Source of the DNA: a virus | Length of the DNA: 42,932 nt | Direction: 5' to 3' (one strand) | IMG/VR virus record: IMGVR_UViG_3300033146_001765 | Span: 1-42,932 of that record | In this document: positions 21,956-30,195 of the stretch, in pieces | How positions within the stretch are numbered: position 1 is the stretch's first letter | Layout: each line of letters begins with the position of its first letter | The notes under the pieces: generated by a model | Database searches by the model: none | What the model was told of the DNA's origin: nothing | What the model saw: only the letters and a program-made list of their open reading frames with translations | Position numbers and translations under genes: made by a program

Positions 21956-23386
21956 TTAGACGCTCGTGATCAGGCGAACGATCTCGAAGACCTCGATCGT
22001 CTCCCTTGTGCTGATCTTTAGTTGATTGCCGCGGAAGCCAACGAAGCGCTTGCTTGTTTTCGTCGAGCGCGTCCTAAGGATAGCCGCTCCGTCTACAGGG
22101 ATCTCTACGTTTAACTGGTCTCCTGAACCCCCACGCCTGACGGTGAACGTCCCGCCCAGCGATAGCGGGCCGAGCGCGAAGCCCACTCCCACGGAAGAGC
22201 TCTCCGACGCGCTAGGAGCTGGATCGCCTAGGTTTTCGGTCGTTGTCGTGACCCTGCGAATGAATTTCTTGTTCGCCTGGTAGACGTAGGCAGGCGTAGG
22301 CTCGTCCGCAGTCTCGTCCGCGAGAGGCCAGATATAACGGATAACCACCCCCGTATCGAGGTCGTCTTGAAACTCCACCGCGCGGGACAGTAGCGTCCCG
22401 CCAGCAGCGGAAACAGCCTCGAATCGCGCCTGAATCGTGTTCTCGTCGAAGTTGTAACCGGGCTCGATCAATGTCATTGCCATAGATCCGCCGGCGACGG
22501 CGGCCATTTTTGCGGTTACATAAGGGAGGACTATATTGTTGAACACGTCGACGAGGTCTCTGCCCTGCTCGAAGTCCACGGCTGCGTTGTAGTCGCAGAC
22601 GATCTGTCGCAGGGGCGAGGCCAGTGGGTCAGTAGACGTCGCCGGTACGCCAACCTTAATAGCCATGACTGGGTCAACAATGAATGTGCTAGAGAGGACA
22701 TTCAGCTCTTGATCAAAAACTATCTGCCTATAAGCGTGCTCGAAGTCTGCCTCTGTGTCGCCCTCGTTCGGCGTTTCGCGCTGCGAGACGATCTCGACAG
22801 TCCACCCCAGCGCCAGCGCGATCGTTGCGACTCGGGCTGGAATGTTCGCCGCGATCTGCGCTCGAGCCAGAACGATTGGAGGGCCTGGCGTCGCGGTAGC
22901 GGTGCCCTTGATCACGATCCCGCCGCGGCGCGCGGAGGTGTATGAGACGTCGTAGGAGAACTCTCGGATCCCCTCGTCTGTCGGGGCCGCCGCGTCAACC
23001 TTCGCCGGTAGCCCTGCGCTGATAGATATCTCGTAGAGCCTGGAGAGGTTGGTGTCGAAGCGGGGGTCAGCCTCGCCGACCTTTGTGATTAGCGGCGTAA
23101 CGTCGAAGGCGTTGGCGAGGGTCTCGTCGAGGTCGAATGACTGGTTCCCCGCGAGTTGGACGTTGAGGATCCCGTACTTCGTCGAGAACAAGTCCTCGAG
23201 AGCCTCCGCAGCCGCCGCGAGGATCGTCGTCGTGGACGCCTCGACGACGAACGAGAAGACACACTCGGCAGCGTCGAAGCCTCGGAATAGCCTGTGGATC
23301 CCGTGGAGGTGGAGGTTCGCGCCTGCGATCGTGCCGCCGATCACCTGGCCCGCGTAAGTCACCGTCATTAGTCTTGGCGCTGTCAT
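21956..23386 (-). CDS. tail structural protein, unknown family (476 aa)
   Basis: An ATG start three bases after the upstream stop region, with the next gene starting three bases past its own stop. The protein is beta-rich with many Ala/Thr/Val strands (TVTYAGQVIGGTIAG, GGIVIKGTATATPGPPIVLA). It shows an internal change of style near residue 210 (QRETPNEGDTE), suggesting two domains. It is between the short tape-measure-like protein and the baseplate hub. Candidates are a distal tail or baseplate wedge protein. A contractile sheath cannot be excluded by size, but no sheath motif was recognised. Confidence 0.55.
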   Translation of the reverse strand: MTAPRLMTVTYAGQVIGGTIAGANLHLHGIHRLFRGFDAAECVFSFVVEASTTTILAAAAEALEDLFSTKYGILNVQLAGNQSFDLDETLANAFDVTPLITKVGEADPRFDTNLSRLYEISISAGLPAKVDAAAPTDEGIREFSYDVSYTSARRGGIVIKGTATATPGPPIVLARAQIAANIPARVATIALALGWTVEIVSQRETPNEGDTEADFEHAYRQIVFDQELNVLSSTFIVDPVMAIKVGVPATSTDPLASPLRQIVCDYNAAVDFEQGRDLVDVFNNIVLPYVTAKMAAVAGGSMAMTLIEPGYNFDENTIQARFEAVSAAGGTLLSRAVEFQDDLDTGVVIRYIWPLADETADEPTPAYVYQANKKFIRRVTTTTENLGDPAPSASESSSVGVGFALGPLSLGGTFTVRRGGSGDQLNVEIPVDGAAILRTRSTKTSKRFVGFRGNQLKISTRETIEVFEIVRLITSV

Positions 23387-23389
23387 GGC

Positions 23390-24241
23390 TTAGCCTCCCA
23401 GAAATCGTTCGATCATTTCCTTATATACTTTAGAGCCGTACTTGACCAACGGCTCTAACCGCCTGTTCCTGCGCTCTCGCTCGCGACGCTCCTCGATCAC
23501 CCGACGCTGCCTAGCGCGCTCGAAGACGCGCCCCAGGTCGCCCCCCGCAAGCTCTTTGATCACAGTCCCGCTGTCGTCGTTGTTTAGCCCGATCACTTCG
23601 GCGAGTGCCACGAAACCTTGGCCGCGTCCAACCTGGAGCTTTTTGTCTAGAAATTGCCCTTCCACAAATTCTTCTGAGGTAGAGGTCAAATTGTCGATAT
23701 TACGTCGTAGTTCTCGTGGGTTAAGACCAATCTTCGCCAGGACTGAAAACGGATCCGGCACCTTTAGCGCTATGAGTGCCCCATACAGAGAACGGTTGAC
23801 GACGTTCGCGATACCCCTAGCAATTGGCCTGGAGAACGCCCGAGCCGTACTGGCTATATCTGGAATGCCGCCGCGTTCTGTTCCTGTTAATTGGCGTGCA
23901 CCGGCAACGAATGCCATGACGCGCTTCTGCGCGATCTCTACGGGGTTGACAGCCTGCAAGGTCTCGCCCAACGCGAGGAGCGCTCGAATCCGTGGATCCT
24001 TTATCAGTTGATTGATCGCGCCAGAGCTCGCCTTGCCGCCCGGACGAGTGACCCCGCCGGCTCTGCGGATCGAGCGGCCAGGGAAGCTCGCGCCCCCGAA
24101 GACCCGCGAGGTCGCGGACCCGCCGCCAGCCTGCGACCCCTGCGCGCGCTCGGACTCCTGCATACGCCGAAGCAGGTCGCGGGCCTGCGCCTCCGCCTGA
24201 CGGGTGTCTAGGACGATCTCGACCTCTGCGCGATCAGCCAC
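23390..24241 (-). CDS. probable short tape measure protein (283 aa)
   Basis: GTG start overlapping the upstream TAG by one base. The N-terminus (EVEIVLDTRQAEAQARDLLRRM) matches the usual beginning of tape measure proteins, followed by Gly-rich and helical parts. The protein is basic and ends with a charged helix (ERARQRRVIEERRERERRNR). It is only 283 residues. At about 0.15 nm per residue this would specify a tail near 42 nm, unusually short. No long hydrophobic spans typical of larger tape measures are obvious. It could instead be a tail-associated linker; no other candidate longer than this with helical character is present. Confidence 0.5.
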   Translation of the reverse strand: MADRAEVEIVLDTRQAEAQARDLLRRMQESERAQGSQAGGGSATSRVFGGASFPGRSIRRAGGVTRPGGKASSGAINQLIKDPRIRALLALGETLQAVNPVEIAQKRVMAFVAGARQLTGTERGGIPDIASTARAFSRPIARGIANVVNRSLYGALIALKVPDPFSVLAKIGLNPRELRRNIDNLTSTSEEFVEGQFLDKKLQVGRGQGFVALAEVIGLNNDDSGTVIKELAGGDLGRVFERARQRRVIEERRERERRNRRLEPLVKYGSKVYKEMIERFLGG

Positions 24242-24735
24242 TAGGGGCTCGACCCTGCGCCGGTCCAGGCGCTCCAGGTGTAAGACCTCTGTGCCACGTA
24301 GCCTATCTCGCCGTCGAGCTCTGCCGAGATCGCTGACGCACTGATCAGTTGAATGTTGATCCCGTCCGTCGTCGCGAGGAGCGCCATGGTGTCGAAAAGG
24401 ATCTGTTCAAGCTCGAGGATCCCGCGGCCCTTCGAGGTCAGCCCGCCGGCAGGGCCAGCGCCGCCAAGGATCACGGCCTCTCCCCAGGTGTCATTCGCGA
24501 CGGACTGGGCGATCAGGATCTGAAACTTCTGCGTTACGAGGTCGGGCTCCTCCTCGTCGACCTCCATGGAGTCGGGTAGCACGAGGCAGAAGGGCCAGCG
24601 AAGCATTGATCGGGTGCGCTCGACGTTGACCCCGGCCGTTACGAGGACCGTGCCGAACGCCTTCTCCCCACCAGGCCAGACCGCTGCGGCCAGTTTGGCC
24701 TTGATCGCGGTCGCAACTGTGAATGAGGTGCTCAC
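24241..24735 (-). CDS. tail-terminator-like or tail assembly protein (164 aa)
   Basis: GTG start in a GTGA overlap. Helix (TVATAIKAKLAAAV), then alternating strands (GTVLVTAGVNVERT, WPFCLVLPDS, KFQILIAQS), helix (ILELEQILFDTMALL) and strands to the end resemble tail terminator folds that cap the tail tube. Its position before the tape-measure-like gene would also suit the second tail assembly chaperone. If a ribosome slipped by -1 at the A5 run in the preceding gene (CGTAAAAAG), this frame would be fused to it. I give the terminator-like reading as tentative. Confidence 0.4.
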   Translation of the reverse strand: MSTSFTVATAIKAKLAAAVWPGGEKAFGTVLVTAGVNVERTRSMLRWPFCLVLPDSMEVDEEEPDLVTQKFQILIAQSVANDTWGEAVILGGAGPAGGLTSKGRGILELEQILFDTMALLATTDGINIQLISASAISAELDGEIGYVAQRSYTWSAWTGAGSSP

Positions 24736-25001
24736 TTTTTACGCGCCATGAACTCTGCCAGGACTTCCTCTGGGTGAGGGGGTGGCGCGGGGTCTTTGGC
24801 CAGTGGGCCAGAGTGGACCGCCGCGAGTACCGCGCGCTCTGTCAGGGAAAGCTGGGCGAAGTCTGCGAGCGTGATCGAGCCGCCGCAGCGGACAAACTGG
24901 GCCGCACCGGCAGCTAGGGCCTCGAGCCGATCAGGCGCGACCTCGGCCGACCACTCGTCAGGGTTGCCGTAGAGCTTCAACGCTTCAGCTAGAGTCCCCA
25001 T
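24732..25001 (-). CDS. small tail assembly chaperone-like protein (89 aa)
   Basis: The start is the ATG at 24999-25001, which overlaps the upstream tail protein by 13 bases. The sequence is mostly helical (TLAEALKLYGNPDEWS, ERAVLAAVHSG) and ends RKK followed at once by the stop. It lies directly after a tube-like protein and before the terminator- and tape-measure-like genes, the usual place of the phage tail assembly chaperone gpG. The end carries an A5 run and a -1 overlap with the next gene, but the canonical slippery heptamer is not present. Confidence 0.5.
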   Translation of the reverse strand: MGTLAEALKLYGNPDEWSAEVAPDRLEALAAGAAQFVRCGGSITLADFAQLSLTERAVLAAVHSGPLAKDPAPPPHPEEVLAEFMARKK

Positions 25002-25459
25002 GTAACGGCCCCCGACCCGGCCCTGATCGCCGTGAACTCGACCAAGAGCAAGTGCTCGGTTCGTGCCTGATAGGCGACCTCTTGAACCTCGGCAGCGCGA
25101 GGGATCGCGGAGTCGAAGGTGAACGAGGGGTGTGCTGTGTCCGTCGGCGTGAAGATCAGCTCGGCAGCACCGGCCGCCCGGAACGTCCCGGGCTCGACCG
25201 ATCCAGGCCAAGTGATCTCGTCCGCTGTCACGTTCGGATAGATCGCCTGAATGGAGGCTGTGGTCCAGCCGCGGAGCGCGAGCCCGACCCTGTATACGAC
25301 GCGGACCAAGACCTCGTCGACGGGTTCGCCGCCGTATTCCTCTCCCTCTACGGGCGTCTGCACGGCGTCGCGGAGGAGCATTACGTCGCGGATCAGACCA
25401 AGAGAGACCCCGCCGAACGTGATCGAGCCTGGTACCTTCAGTGCGTTGAGTGCGCTCAT
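24989..25459 (-). CDS. tail tube-like protein (156 aa)
   Basis: ATG start overlapping the upstream stop (ATGA). It is beta-rich throughout, opening with VPGSITFGGVSLGLIRDVML, then VLVRVVYRVGLALRGWTTASI, and closing strands (HLLLVEFTAIRAG). This follows the pattern of phage tail tube proteins: an N-terminal strand, a loop with Gly, and a long beta sandwich. It follows the tail completion protein and precedes the chaperone-like gene, which supports the call. The exact family is not identified. Confidence 0.55.
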   Translation of the reverse strand: MSALNALKVPGSITFGGVSLGLIRDVMLLRDAVQTPVEGEEYGGEPVDEVLVRVVYRVGLALRGWTTASIQAIYPNVTADEITWPGSVEPGTFRAAGAAELIFTPTDTAHPSFTFDSAIPRAAEVQEVAYQARTEHLLLVEFTAIRAGSGAVTWGL

Positions 25460-26052
25460 GGGGTGCGTAGGCTCCTTGCGATCGCCTCTTCGACGGTCTT
25501 CTTCGCTATTCTACGTTCCTCTGGGCCGATCTCTATGAAGGTTCTCTTGCGGACGTTGATCGAGAAGGTCGGTCTCGAGAAGAGCCAGCCCAGACTAAGC
25601 TTGTCTGGGTCGCGGGCGCCTTTCCGCTCTCTCCGGAGCCATAGCTTAAGCTTCTCACGCCCGAGCCCCGTCAAAGTCACCGTGGACTCGCCGCCTTCGT
25701 TGTGGATCGCCGCATAACTGGTGGTCGTGCCTACCTTCACCTTATCGCCCGAGACCTGGAACGTGATCGAGCGCCGAAGCTGTCCAGTGTCAACGAGTGC
25801 CTGCCCAGGGGTGAAGCGCCTAGCCTTGGGATTCCCCCCAGCGTTTAGATCCTTAACGATTCCGGGCACGTTCGGGGTCATGCGCTCGCCCCATGACTCG
25901 CCGGACGGCGAGGCCTGCAAGCGCCAGGACTTTTGGAACCGGGCCACGAGCAGAGCGCCGACGGAGTCCAGGGCATCCGCGCGAGCCTTCCCGCGCAGGC
26001 CTGACCCGAGGATCTCTAACTGCTTACGGGTGATCTTGACCTTGACGGTCAC
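25456..26052 (-). CDS. Mu gpG/P2 gpS-like virion morphogenesis (tail completion) protein
   Basis: A 198-residue protein with a GTG start overlapping upstream (GTGA). It fits the phage virion morphogenesis family: a helix up to F-Q-K-S-W, SPSGESWGERMTP (about 48-60), then ALVDTGQLRRSITFQ, then KVGTTTSYAAIHNEGG (about 107-122), and near the end RPTFSINVRKRTFIEIG. These are the family's 'P-x-G-x-x-W', 'L-x-x-x-G-x-L-x-x-S' and 'YA-x-I-H-x-x-G' points. It joins head and tail. The position after the gp36-like connector matches Mu. Confidence 0.8.
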   Translation of the reverse strand: MTVKVKITRKQLEILGSGLRGKARADALDSVGALLVARFQKSWRLQASPSGESWGERMTPNVPGIVKDLNAGGNPKARRFTPGQALVDTGQLRRSITFQVSGDKVKVGTTTSYAAIHNEGGESTVTLTGLGREKLKLWLRRERKGARDPDKLSLGWLFSRPTFSINVRKRTFIEIGPEERRIAKKTVEEAIARSLRTP

Positions 26053-26516
26053 AGGCCAAGTCCTAGCCGCCCGTCTGATTGATCCGCGCCGGCCGAGTCG
26101 GGGACGAAGTCCTGCCAGCGTCGACGATCATAGTCAGGCCTGGCGTCCTGATTCTCTTCGCTAGGCTCGAGCACAGAGTTCGAGGTCGGTAGGAGTCGCC
26201 GCTCAGAACCGGTTGTCTGGGCGATCCTGATCAGCATTTTTCTGTATCGGGACGTCAACTGCTCGGTATTCCGACCAGTGATCCCCGAGTATTCCATGAG
26301 CTTCACGACGACGCCTTGTGACGCTGCCGCGACGTGAAGCGCCACAGTCTCGTCATAGGCCAGGCCGGTCTCCACCTCGAACTCTGCCTCGACGTCTGCA
26401 GCTGCATAGCCGAGCTTCGTCAGGTCAACAGAGGTCGCTGCGGGAAGACCTTGATTGGTCAGCTCTAGCAGGAGCTGGGTCGCGATCCGTTCCTGAACTC
26501 GATCGGCTAGTGCCAT
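26049..26516 (-). CDS. gp36-like (DUF1320-type) head-tail connector
   Basis: A 155-residue protein, ATG start, stop overlapping the next GTG. The helical part (ADRVQERIATQLLLELTNQG, then AADVEAEFEVETGLAYDETVALHVAAASQGVVVKL) resembles the head-tail joining proteins of the Mu gp36 kind. The C-terminal third is acidic and disordered (EPSEENQDARPDYDRRRWQD). Gene order capsid, structural proteins, then this and the gpG-like protein matches Mu-type connector regions. The call rests partly on order. Confidence 0.55.
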   Translation of the reverse strand: MALADRVQERIATQLLLELTNQGLPAATSVDLTKLGYAAADVEAEFEVETGLAYDETVALHVAAASQGVVVKLMEYSGITGRNTEQLTSRYRKMLIRIAQTTGSERRLLPTSNSVLEPSEENQDARPDYDRRRWQDFVPDSAGADQSDGRLGLGL

Positions 26517-26519
26517 GGT

Positions 26520-27803
26520 CTATGGGTCCGTAACGGTCGGAGAACCTGCATGAGGGAGCATTCGCGCGTAGAGCCGCCAGAGCCATTTCTGGATCTTGCT
26601 GTCTGATACTGTGAATGTGTCCGCGACGGCTATTGAATCGTCGGTCAGGAACTTAGCAGCGATCGCGCAGGAAGGGTGCCACCAAGTGCCGTCGAAGGCC
26701 TCCATGGGCCCGAAGAACTGCTCGTCAAGGAAGACTTCGTCGTCATGGCTGGCGATCGTTATCGAGATCACCGCGTCTTCCTCGTTGAACGCAAGGGGCC
26801 ACATGTCGAGGTCACGGTCCGGGACGAGCTCGCGCCATGTGTCCTGGTCAGCAACCGATAGCGTGAAGGCCTGCGACTTTGACCCCCAAGTGATCGTGAC
26901 CGTGCCAGCCGTGATCGCGGAGCCTCCGCGGATCCAGATCGACGGGAGGTGAGGGAAAGCAGGGTTAAGCGAGAGCCGGTTAACGCTGAATGCCTGCGTG
27001 AGGATCCGCGTCCCGCCTGTAAGGGCCACCAGGGACGTCGGGTTCGTATCGCCAACAATGTCCCTCGCAAACTCATTGCGATCCAGGGCGAAGCCCACAG
27101 GTGCGTTTAAGGCCCAATCGGTGACAGTGTCCAGCGCAGCCATGACGTATCGGCCAGCCGTGAACGTCCCGCCGATCGAGAACTGAGAAAATGAAGCGTT
27201 TGAGAGGAGGGACGACCCGGAGTCCTTCGCGCGCACGTTGCGCCGGACGGCACCCGAGGAGTCCGAGTCAAGAGCGTCAACGCCCGCGTTCCCACCAATA
27301 AACTCGAAGACCTCCCGGAAGCGCTCGGCGCCGGTGTTCTCGTCCTGCAAGACCGTGAAGGTCTTGGTCTCTACGAACTCGTTCTCGAGGTCGTAGCCGT
27401 CCTCGTTCTCCGTCAGTCGGTATAGCAGGCCTTTGCCTGCGCCGAAACTCGGGATCGCGCCATAGGTGATCCCGCGCGACTTGACGGTCTTGGAGTTGTC
27501 GACGAAGTATTTATAGATCCGATCTATGGCGCGCTGAGCGGATCGCTCGGGGAGGTCAACAATGTGGTGCGTGTATGCCGTAAGGATAGGCGTAATTACG
27601 GGTTGGCCCGTAAGGAGACTGGTGGACACCGTCGCGCGGAACCTCCGAGCGCCCGAGGACTGAGAGGAGGCGAAATCAGACTCAATGATCTGATTGTATG
27701 CGTCCTCGTCAGCCACAACGGTCTGCTGATCCAGAAGATTGTCAAGCAGAAGGATCCCAGCCTTAAGCTGGTTGTCCATTTCCGTTTCGGTCGGATTCGC
27801 CAT
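26520..27803 (-). CDS. virion structural protein, unknown family (427 aa)
   Basis: ATG start with the gene tightly packed between two head/connector genes. Helical N-terminus (QLKAGILLLDNLLDQQ), then a largely beta protein with Trp- and Thr-rich strands (GTVTITWGSKSQAFTLS, WWHPSCAIAA). I see no enzyme motif or transmembrane segment. It may be a head or tail surface protein. Because the usual sheath or tube genes are missing from the order here, a structural role in the tail is possible too. Confidence 0.5.
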   Translation of the reverse strand: MANPTETEMDNQLKAGILLLDNLLDQQTVVADEDAYNQIIESDFASSQSSGARRFRATVSTSLLTGQPVITPILTAYTHHIVDLPERSAQRAIDRIYKYFVDNSKTVKSRGITYGAIPSFGAGKGLLYRLTENEDGYDLENEFVETKTFTVLQDENTGAERFREVFEFIGGNAGVDALDSDSSGAVRRNVRAKDSGSSLLSNASFSQFSIGGTFTAGRYVMAALDTVTDWALNAPVGFALDRNEFARDIVGDTNPTSLVALTGGTRILTQAFSVNRLSLNPAFPHLPSIWIRGGSAITAGTVTITWGSKSQAFTLSVADQDTWRELVPDRDLDMWPLAFNEEDAVISITIASHDDEVFLDEQFFGPMEAFDGTWWHPSCAIAAKFLTDDSIAVADTFTVSDSKIQKWLWRLYARMLPHAGSPTVTDP

Positions 27804-27812
27804 TGCTTCCCC

Positions 27813-28424
27813 TTATGAGGTTGAGGAGTCTTTTTTACCGCGCCTGCGGGAGCGAGGTGCAGAAGCTTGCTTTTCCTTCGAGAAGTCGGCCGGCGCGCCG
27901 GCTGGAACCTTAGGGTTCGGGTCGACGTGGTTCTTCGCGCCGGACGCGTCGAGTTTGGGCCAGCCCGCGGCTTCCTTCTCGGCCTTGTCGTGGGCCTCGA
28001 CTATTTCCCTCGTCTTCTCACCGTGAGTGGTAGACAGAGTTGGGTAGGCCGCGCCTGCGTATGGGTTGGCGAGGGTCTCGAGCTCGATCGCATACATGTA
28101 GTCGAGGACGGGTTTATCGTCGGCCATTTTCCGATAGTTCCGCGAGCGAGTGTCGTAGATCCTAGCGCGCGACTTGCGGCCCTTCGTGGATCTGATCACC
28201 TTGAACTTCGCGGACAACAGACACGCGTCCAGGCCGCCTACGGCCATGCGGACGACGGACCCCTTCATTTTGTCGCGTTGAGTCTCGGAGCCGTAGCCTG
28301 AGACCTTCTCTGAGTAGCGCGCGAAGCACTGACCCCCTGCGAAGATTTGGTGAACGGGACAATCGGCATTGACGCCGATACGGAAGAGCTTTTCGCCCTC
28401 GATTAGTGGGACTGCTGGGGCCAT
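27813..28424 (-). CDS. unknown head-proximal protein (203 aa)
   Basis: I chose the ATG at 28422-28424, with GGAG about 10 bases upstream; a longer version would extend 21 residues into a terminator hairpin. The protein has a strand-rich middle with KVIRSTKGRKSRARIYDTRS (basic) and a C-terminal acidic/basic disordered tail (KNHVDPNPKVPAGAPADF, then SRRRGKKDSS). Located just after the major capsid gene and its hairpin, it may be a minor head or completion protein. The family is not recognised. Confidence 0.55.
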   Translation of the reverse strand: MAPAVPLIEGEKLFRIGVNADCPVHQIFAGGQCFARYSEKVSGYGSETQRDKMKGSVVRMAVGGLDACLLSAKFKVIRSTKGRKSRARIYDTRSRNYRKMADDKPVLDYMYAIELETLANPYAGAAYPTLSTTHGEKTREIVEAHDKAEKEAAGWPKLDASGAKNHVDPNPKVPAGAPADFSKEKQASAPRSRRRGKKDSSTS

Positions 28425-28462
28425 TTGGCTACTCCAAAAGTTCGAGACAAAAGAAGCGACCC

Positions 28463-28517
28463 GCCCGAAATGGACGGGCCGCAACAACTAGCAAAAGGGG
28501 GAAGTAACTAGTTGTTG
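28463..28517 (-). terminator. double hairpin after the major capsid gene
   Basis: CAACAACTAG (28482-28491) pairs perfectly with CTAGTTGTTG (28508-28517); the latter includes the capsid stop codon. A second 5-bp GCCCG/CGGGC stem (28463-28467 with 28475-28479) follows on the minus strand. The only nearby U-rich stretch is four T in a later position. A partial or attenuating terminator that raises capsid output is the likely function. Confidence 0.5.
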
Positions 28518-29515
28518 ATTTTCACCGTCCCGTATGCGGCGTTGACTCCGTAGCCGGCGCGCATGTCGAGCAGGGTCGCGAGGATCCGGTAGCGACGAGC
28601 GCGCTCGGAGTTCTCGCGGGTCTCGTCGATCATGCGAGGCGCGCGGCGCATGGTCTCGAAGATCGGCTTCGGCTCGACACCCTGGAAGAAAATGTGGATA
28701 TCGTCGCCGGTGATCCGCTGGGTCGACCAGAGGTTGATCGCCATGCCGGACTCGAGGATCGTGTTCGAGACGCCGGCAACTCCACCAGTATCCGTGGTCG
28801 CGGTGCCCGCGCGGACCTGCATGGTCGTCCCTTGCAGAAAGGCCTCCCGCATTACCTCTTCATTTTGAACTCCAAACAATACGGTTACGCCCTGATCAAT
28901 GTCGCCCTCGTTGAGGAGGGGCTCGCCTTCGGTGTCCTGGAACTGCTTGGCCTGCTCGATCGCGTTCCAGAAGTCGGACCGAACCGCGCCGGCGGTCGCG
29001 ACGCCTGTCCCGGTTAGAAGGTTGCCACTCGCAACGCCGAAGCGGGCAGCGCCGCCAGCGGTCGTGGCGTAGAGCGCAGCGCCGTCGGGGGCAGTGGGGA
29101 TTGACTTGAGGAGCGCCGCGTCAGCGGTGCCCTGAAGGATCTGGAAGAAGACCTGCTCGGGGAGCTGGGCCGCGCGGATCGCGAGTCGGCGAGCAACTTC
29201 GCGAATATCGCCAAGCTGCAAATCTTCAAGATCCTCCTCGTGGAAGCCCAGGGCTTTTCCCCAAGTGAGACTGGTTACAGAGTACGAAATTGCGCGGAAT
29301 GCGTCCTCTACGATCGCTTCGCCGCGGTCGATTCGCTCGATCGTGGGAGGCGACTCGAAGTAGCCGAAGCGCTCGGTTCGCTTGCTCGAAGAGATCCCGA
29401 GACGCATGGCGTCAGCCAAGCGGGGGTGACGGCCGACCGTGTCGCGGTAGGTCGAGAGAAAGGTCGCGTTGATATCGCGAAACAGGTCGCTGGACGTGAT
29501 TACCGCTTCAGCCAT
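28508..29515 (-). CDS. major capsid protein, Mu gpT-like
   Basis: A 335-residue protein with AAAGGAG before its ATG. It has the order of the Mu gpT major head subunit group: an N-terminal arm (SDLFRDINATFLSTYRD), GRHPRLADAMRLGISSSKR, the GYFESPPTIERIDRGEAIVEDAF motif and LQLGDIREVARRLAIRAAQLPEQVFFQIL, where the helical spine of an HK97-type fold would lie. It ends with a beta C-terminus (GTVKINN). A double hairpin follows the stop. It is preceded by the decoration and protease/scaffold genes, the Mu order. Confidence 0.82.
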   Translation of the reverse strand: MAEAVITSSDLFRDINATFLSTYRDTVGRHPRLADAMRLGISSSKRTERFGYFESPPTIERIDRGEAIVEDAFRAISYSVTSLTWGKALGFHEEDLEDLQLGDIREVARRLAIRAAQLPEQVFFQILQGTADAALLKSIPTAPDGAALYATTAGGAARFGVASGNLLTGTGVATAGAVRSDFWNAIEQAKQFQDTEGEPLLNEGDIDQGVTVLFGVQNEEVMREAFLQGTTMQVRAGTATTDTGGVAGVSNTILESGMAINLWSTQRITGDDIHIFFQGVEPKPIFETMRRAPRMIDETRENSERARRYRILATLLDMRAGYGVNAAYGTVKINN

Positions 29516-29602
29516 GGTGTTACTCCTTTGAGTGGTCTGCTACTGCCTCAAGCCCGCGGGCCACCATGGCGCGCGAGCGAGAGGCAAGGGCGAGCGTTTG
29601 AG

Positions 29603-30139
29603 TTACGCGATCCCGACGTTTGTTCCGTAAGAGGCGACCGCGATATTCGGCGTGGTGCCAGAGAAGAGCGAGTTGCCGAACAGGCCGAGAATGAACTGAG
29701 CCTCCATGCTGAACATGTAGACGTCAGCCTCTGCCGTGCTGGTGACGTTGACAATCACGCCTAGGGGGGCAGTCGTGCCCGGATCGGTGAGCACGAGGGG
29801 AGGACCGCCGTCGGCCGCCCAGACGCACTTGCCCAGGTCGGTCGCCGTGTTGGTGACGCCGGTTACGGCGATACGCTTGAGCACGCCGCCGTTTCCATTC
29901 CAGTTGTTCTCGATCGTGCCGTCGCCAACGGTCTCGTCGGACAGTTGCCCGCCGAGCAAGCATTGCCCTTGCAGCCCTGCATAAGCGACGAGGTACCCGT
30001 CACCGGCCGCAGCGCCAGCGAGCGCGAAGGCAGCGAAGGCGCCTGCGAATAGGCTGGTGCCTGAGAGTACCTCATGTCCGAGACGGACCTCAGGACCGGG
30101 CGAGATCTTGAGCGGGTTAGAAGCTGTTGGGTTGGTCAC
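29603..30139 (-). CDS. head decoration/stabilising-like protein (178 aa)
   Basis: GTG start with GGAG upstream. A small protein dominated by short beta strands, Gly and Ala (FAALAGAAAGDGY, then KRIAVTGVTNT, APLGVIVNVTSTAEADVYMF). Its location between the scaffold-protease and the capsid is where phages encode decoration proteins, which trimerise on the expanded capsid. A homologous family was not identified; function is by position and composition. Confidence 0.55.
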   Translation of the reverse strand: MTNPTASNPLKISPGPEVRLGHEVLSGTSLFAGAFAAFALAGAAAGDGYLVAYAGLQGQCLLGGQLSDETVGDGTIENNWNGNGGVLKRIAVTGVTNTATDLGKCVWAADGGPPLVLTDPGTTAPLGVIVNVTSTAEADVYMFSMEAQFILGLFGNSLFSGTTPNIAVASYGTNVGIA

Positions 30140-30195
30140 GAGGACTCCTGGTTGTGTTGCTCTTCGAGGTCGGTCGAGGTCAGAGGTCGAGGGAA

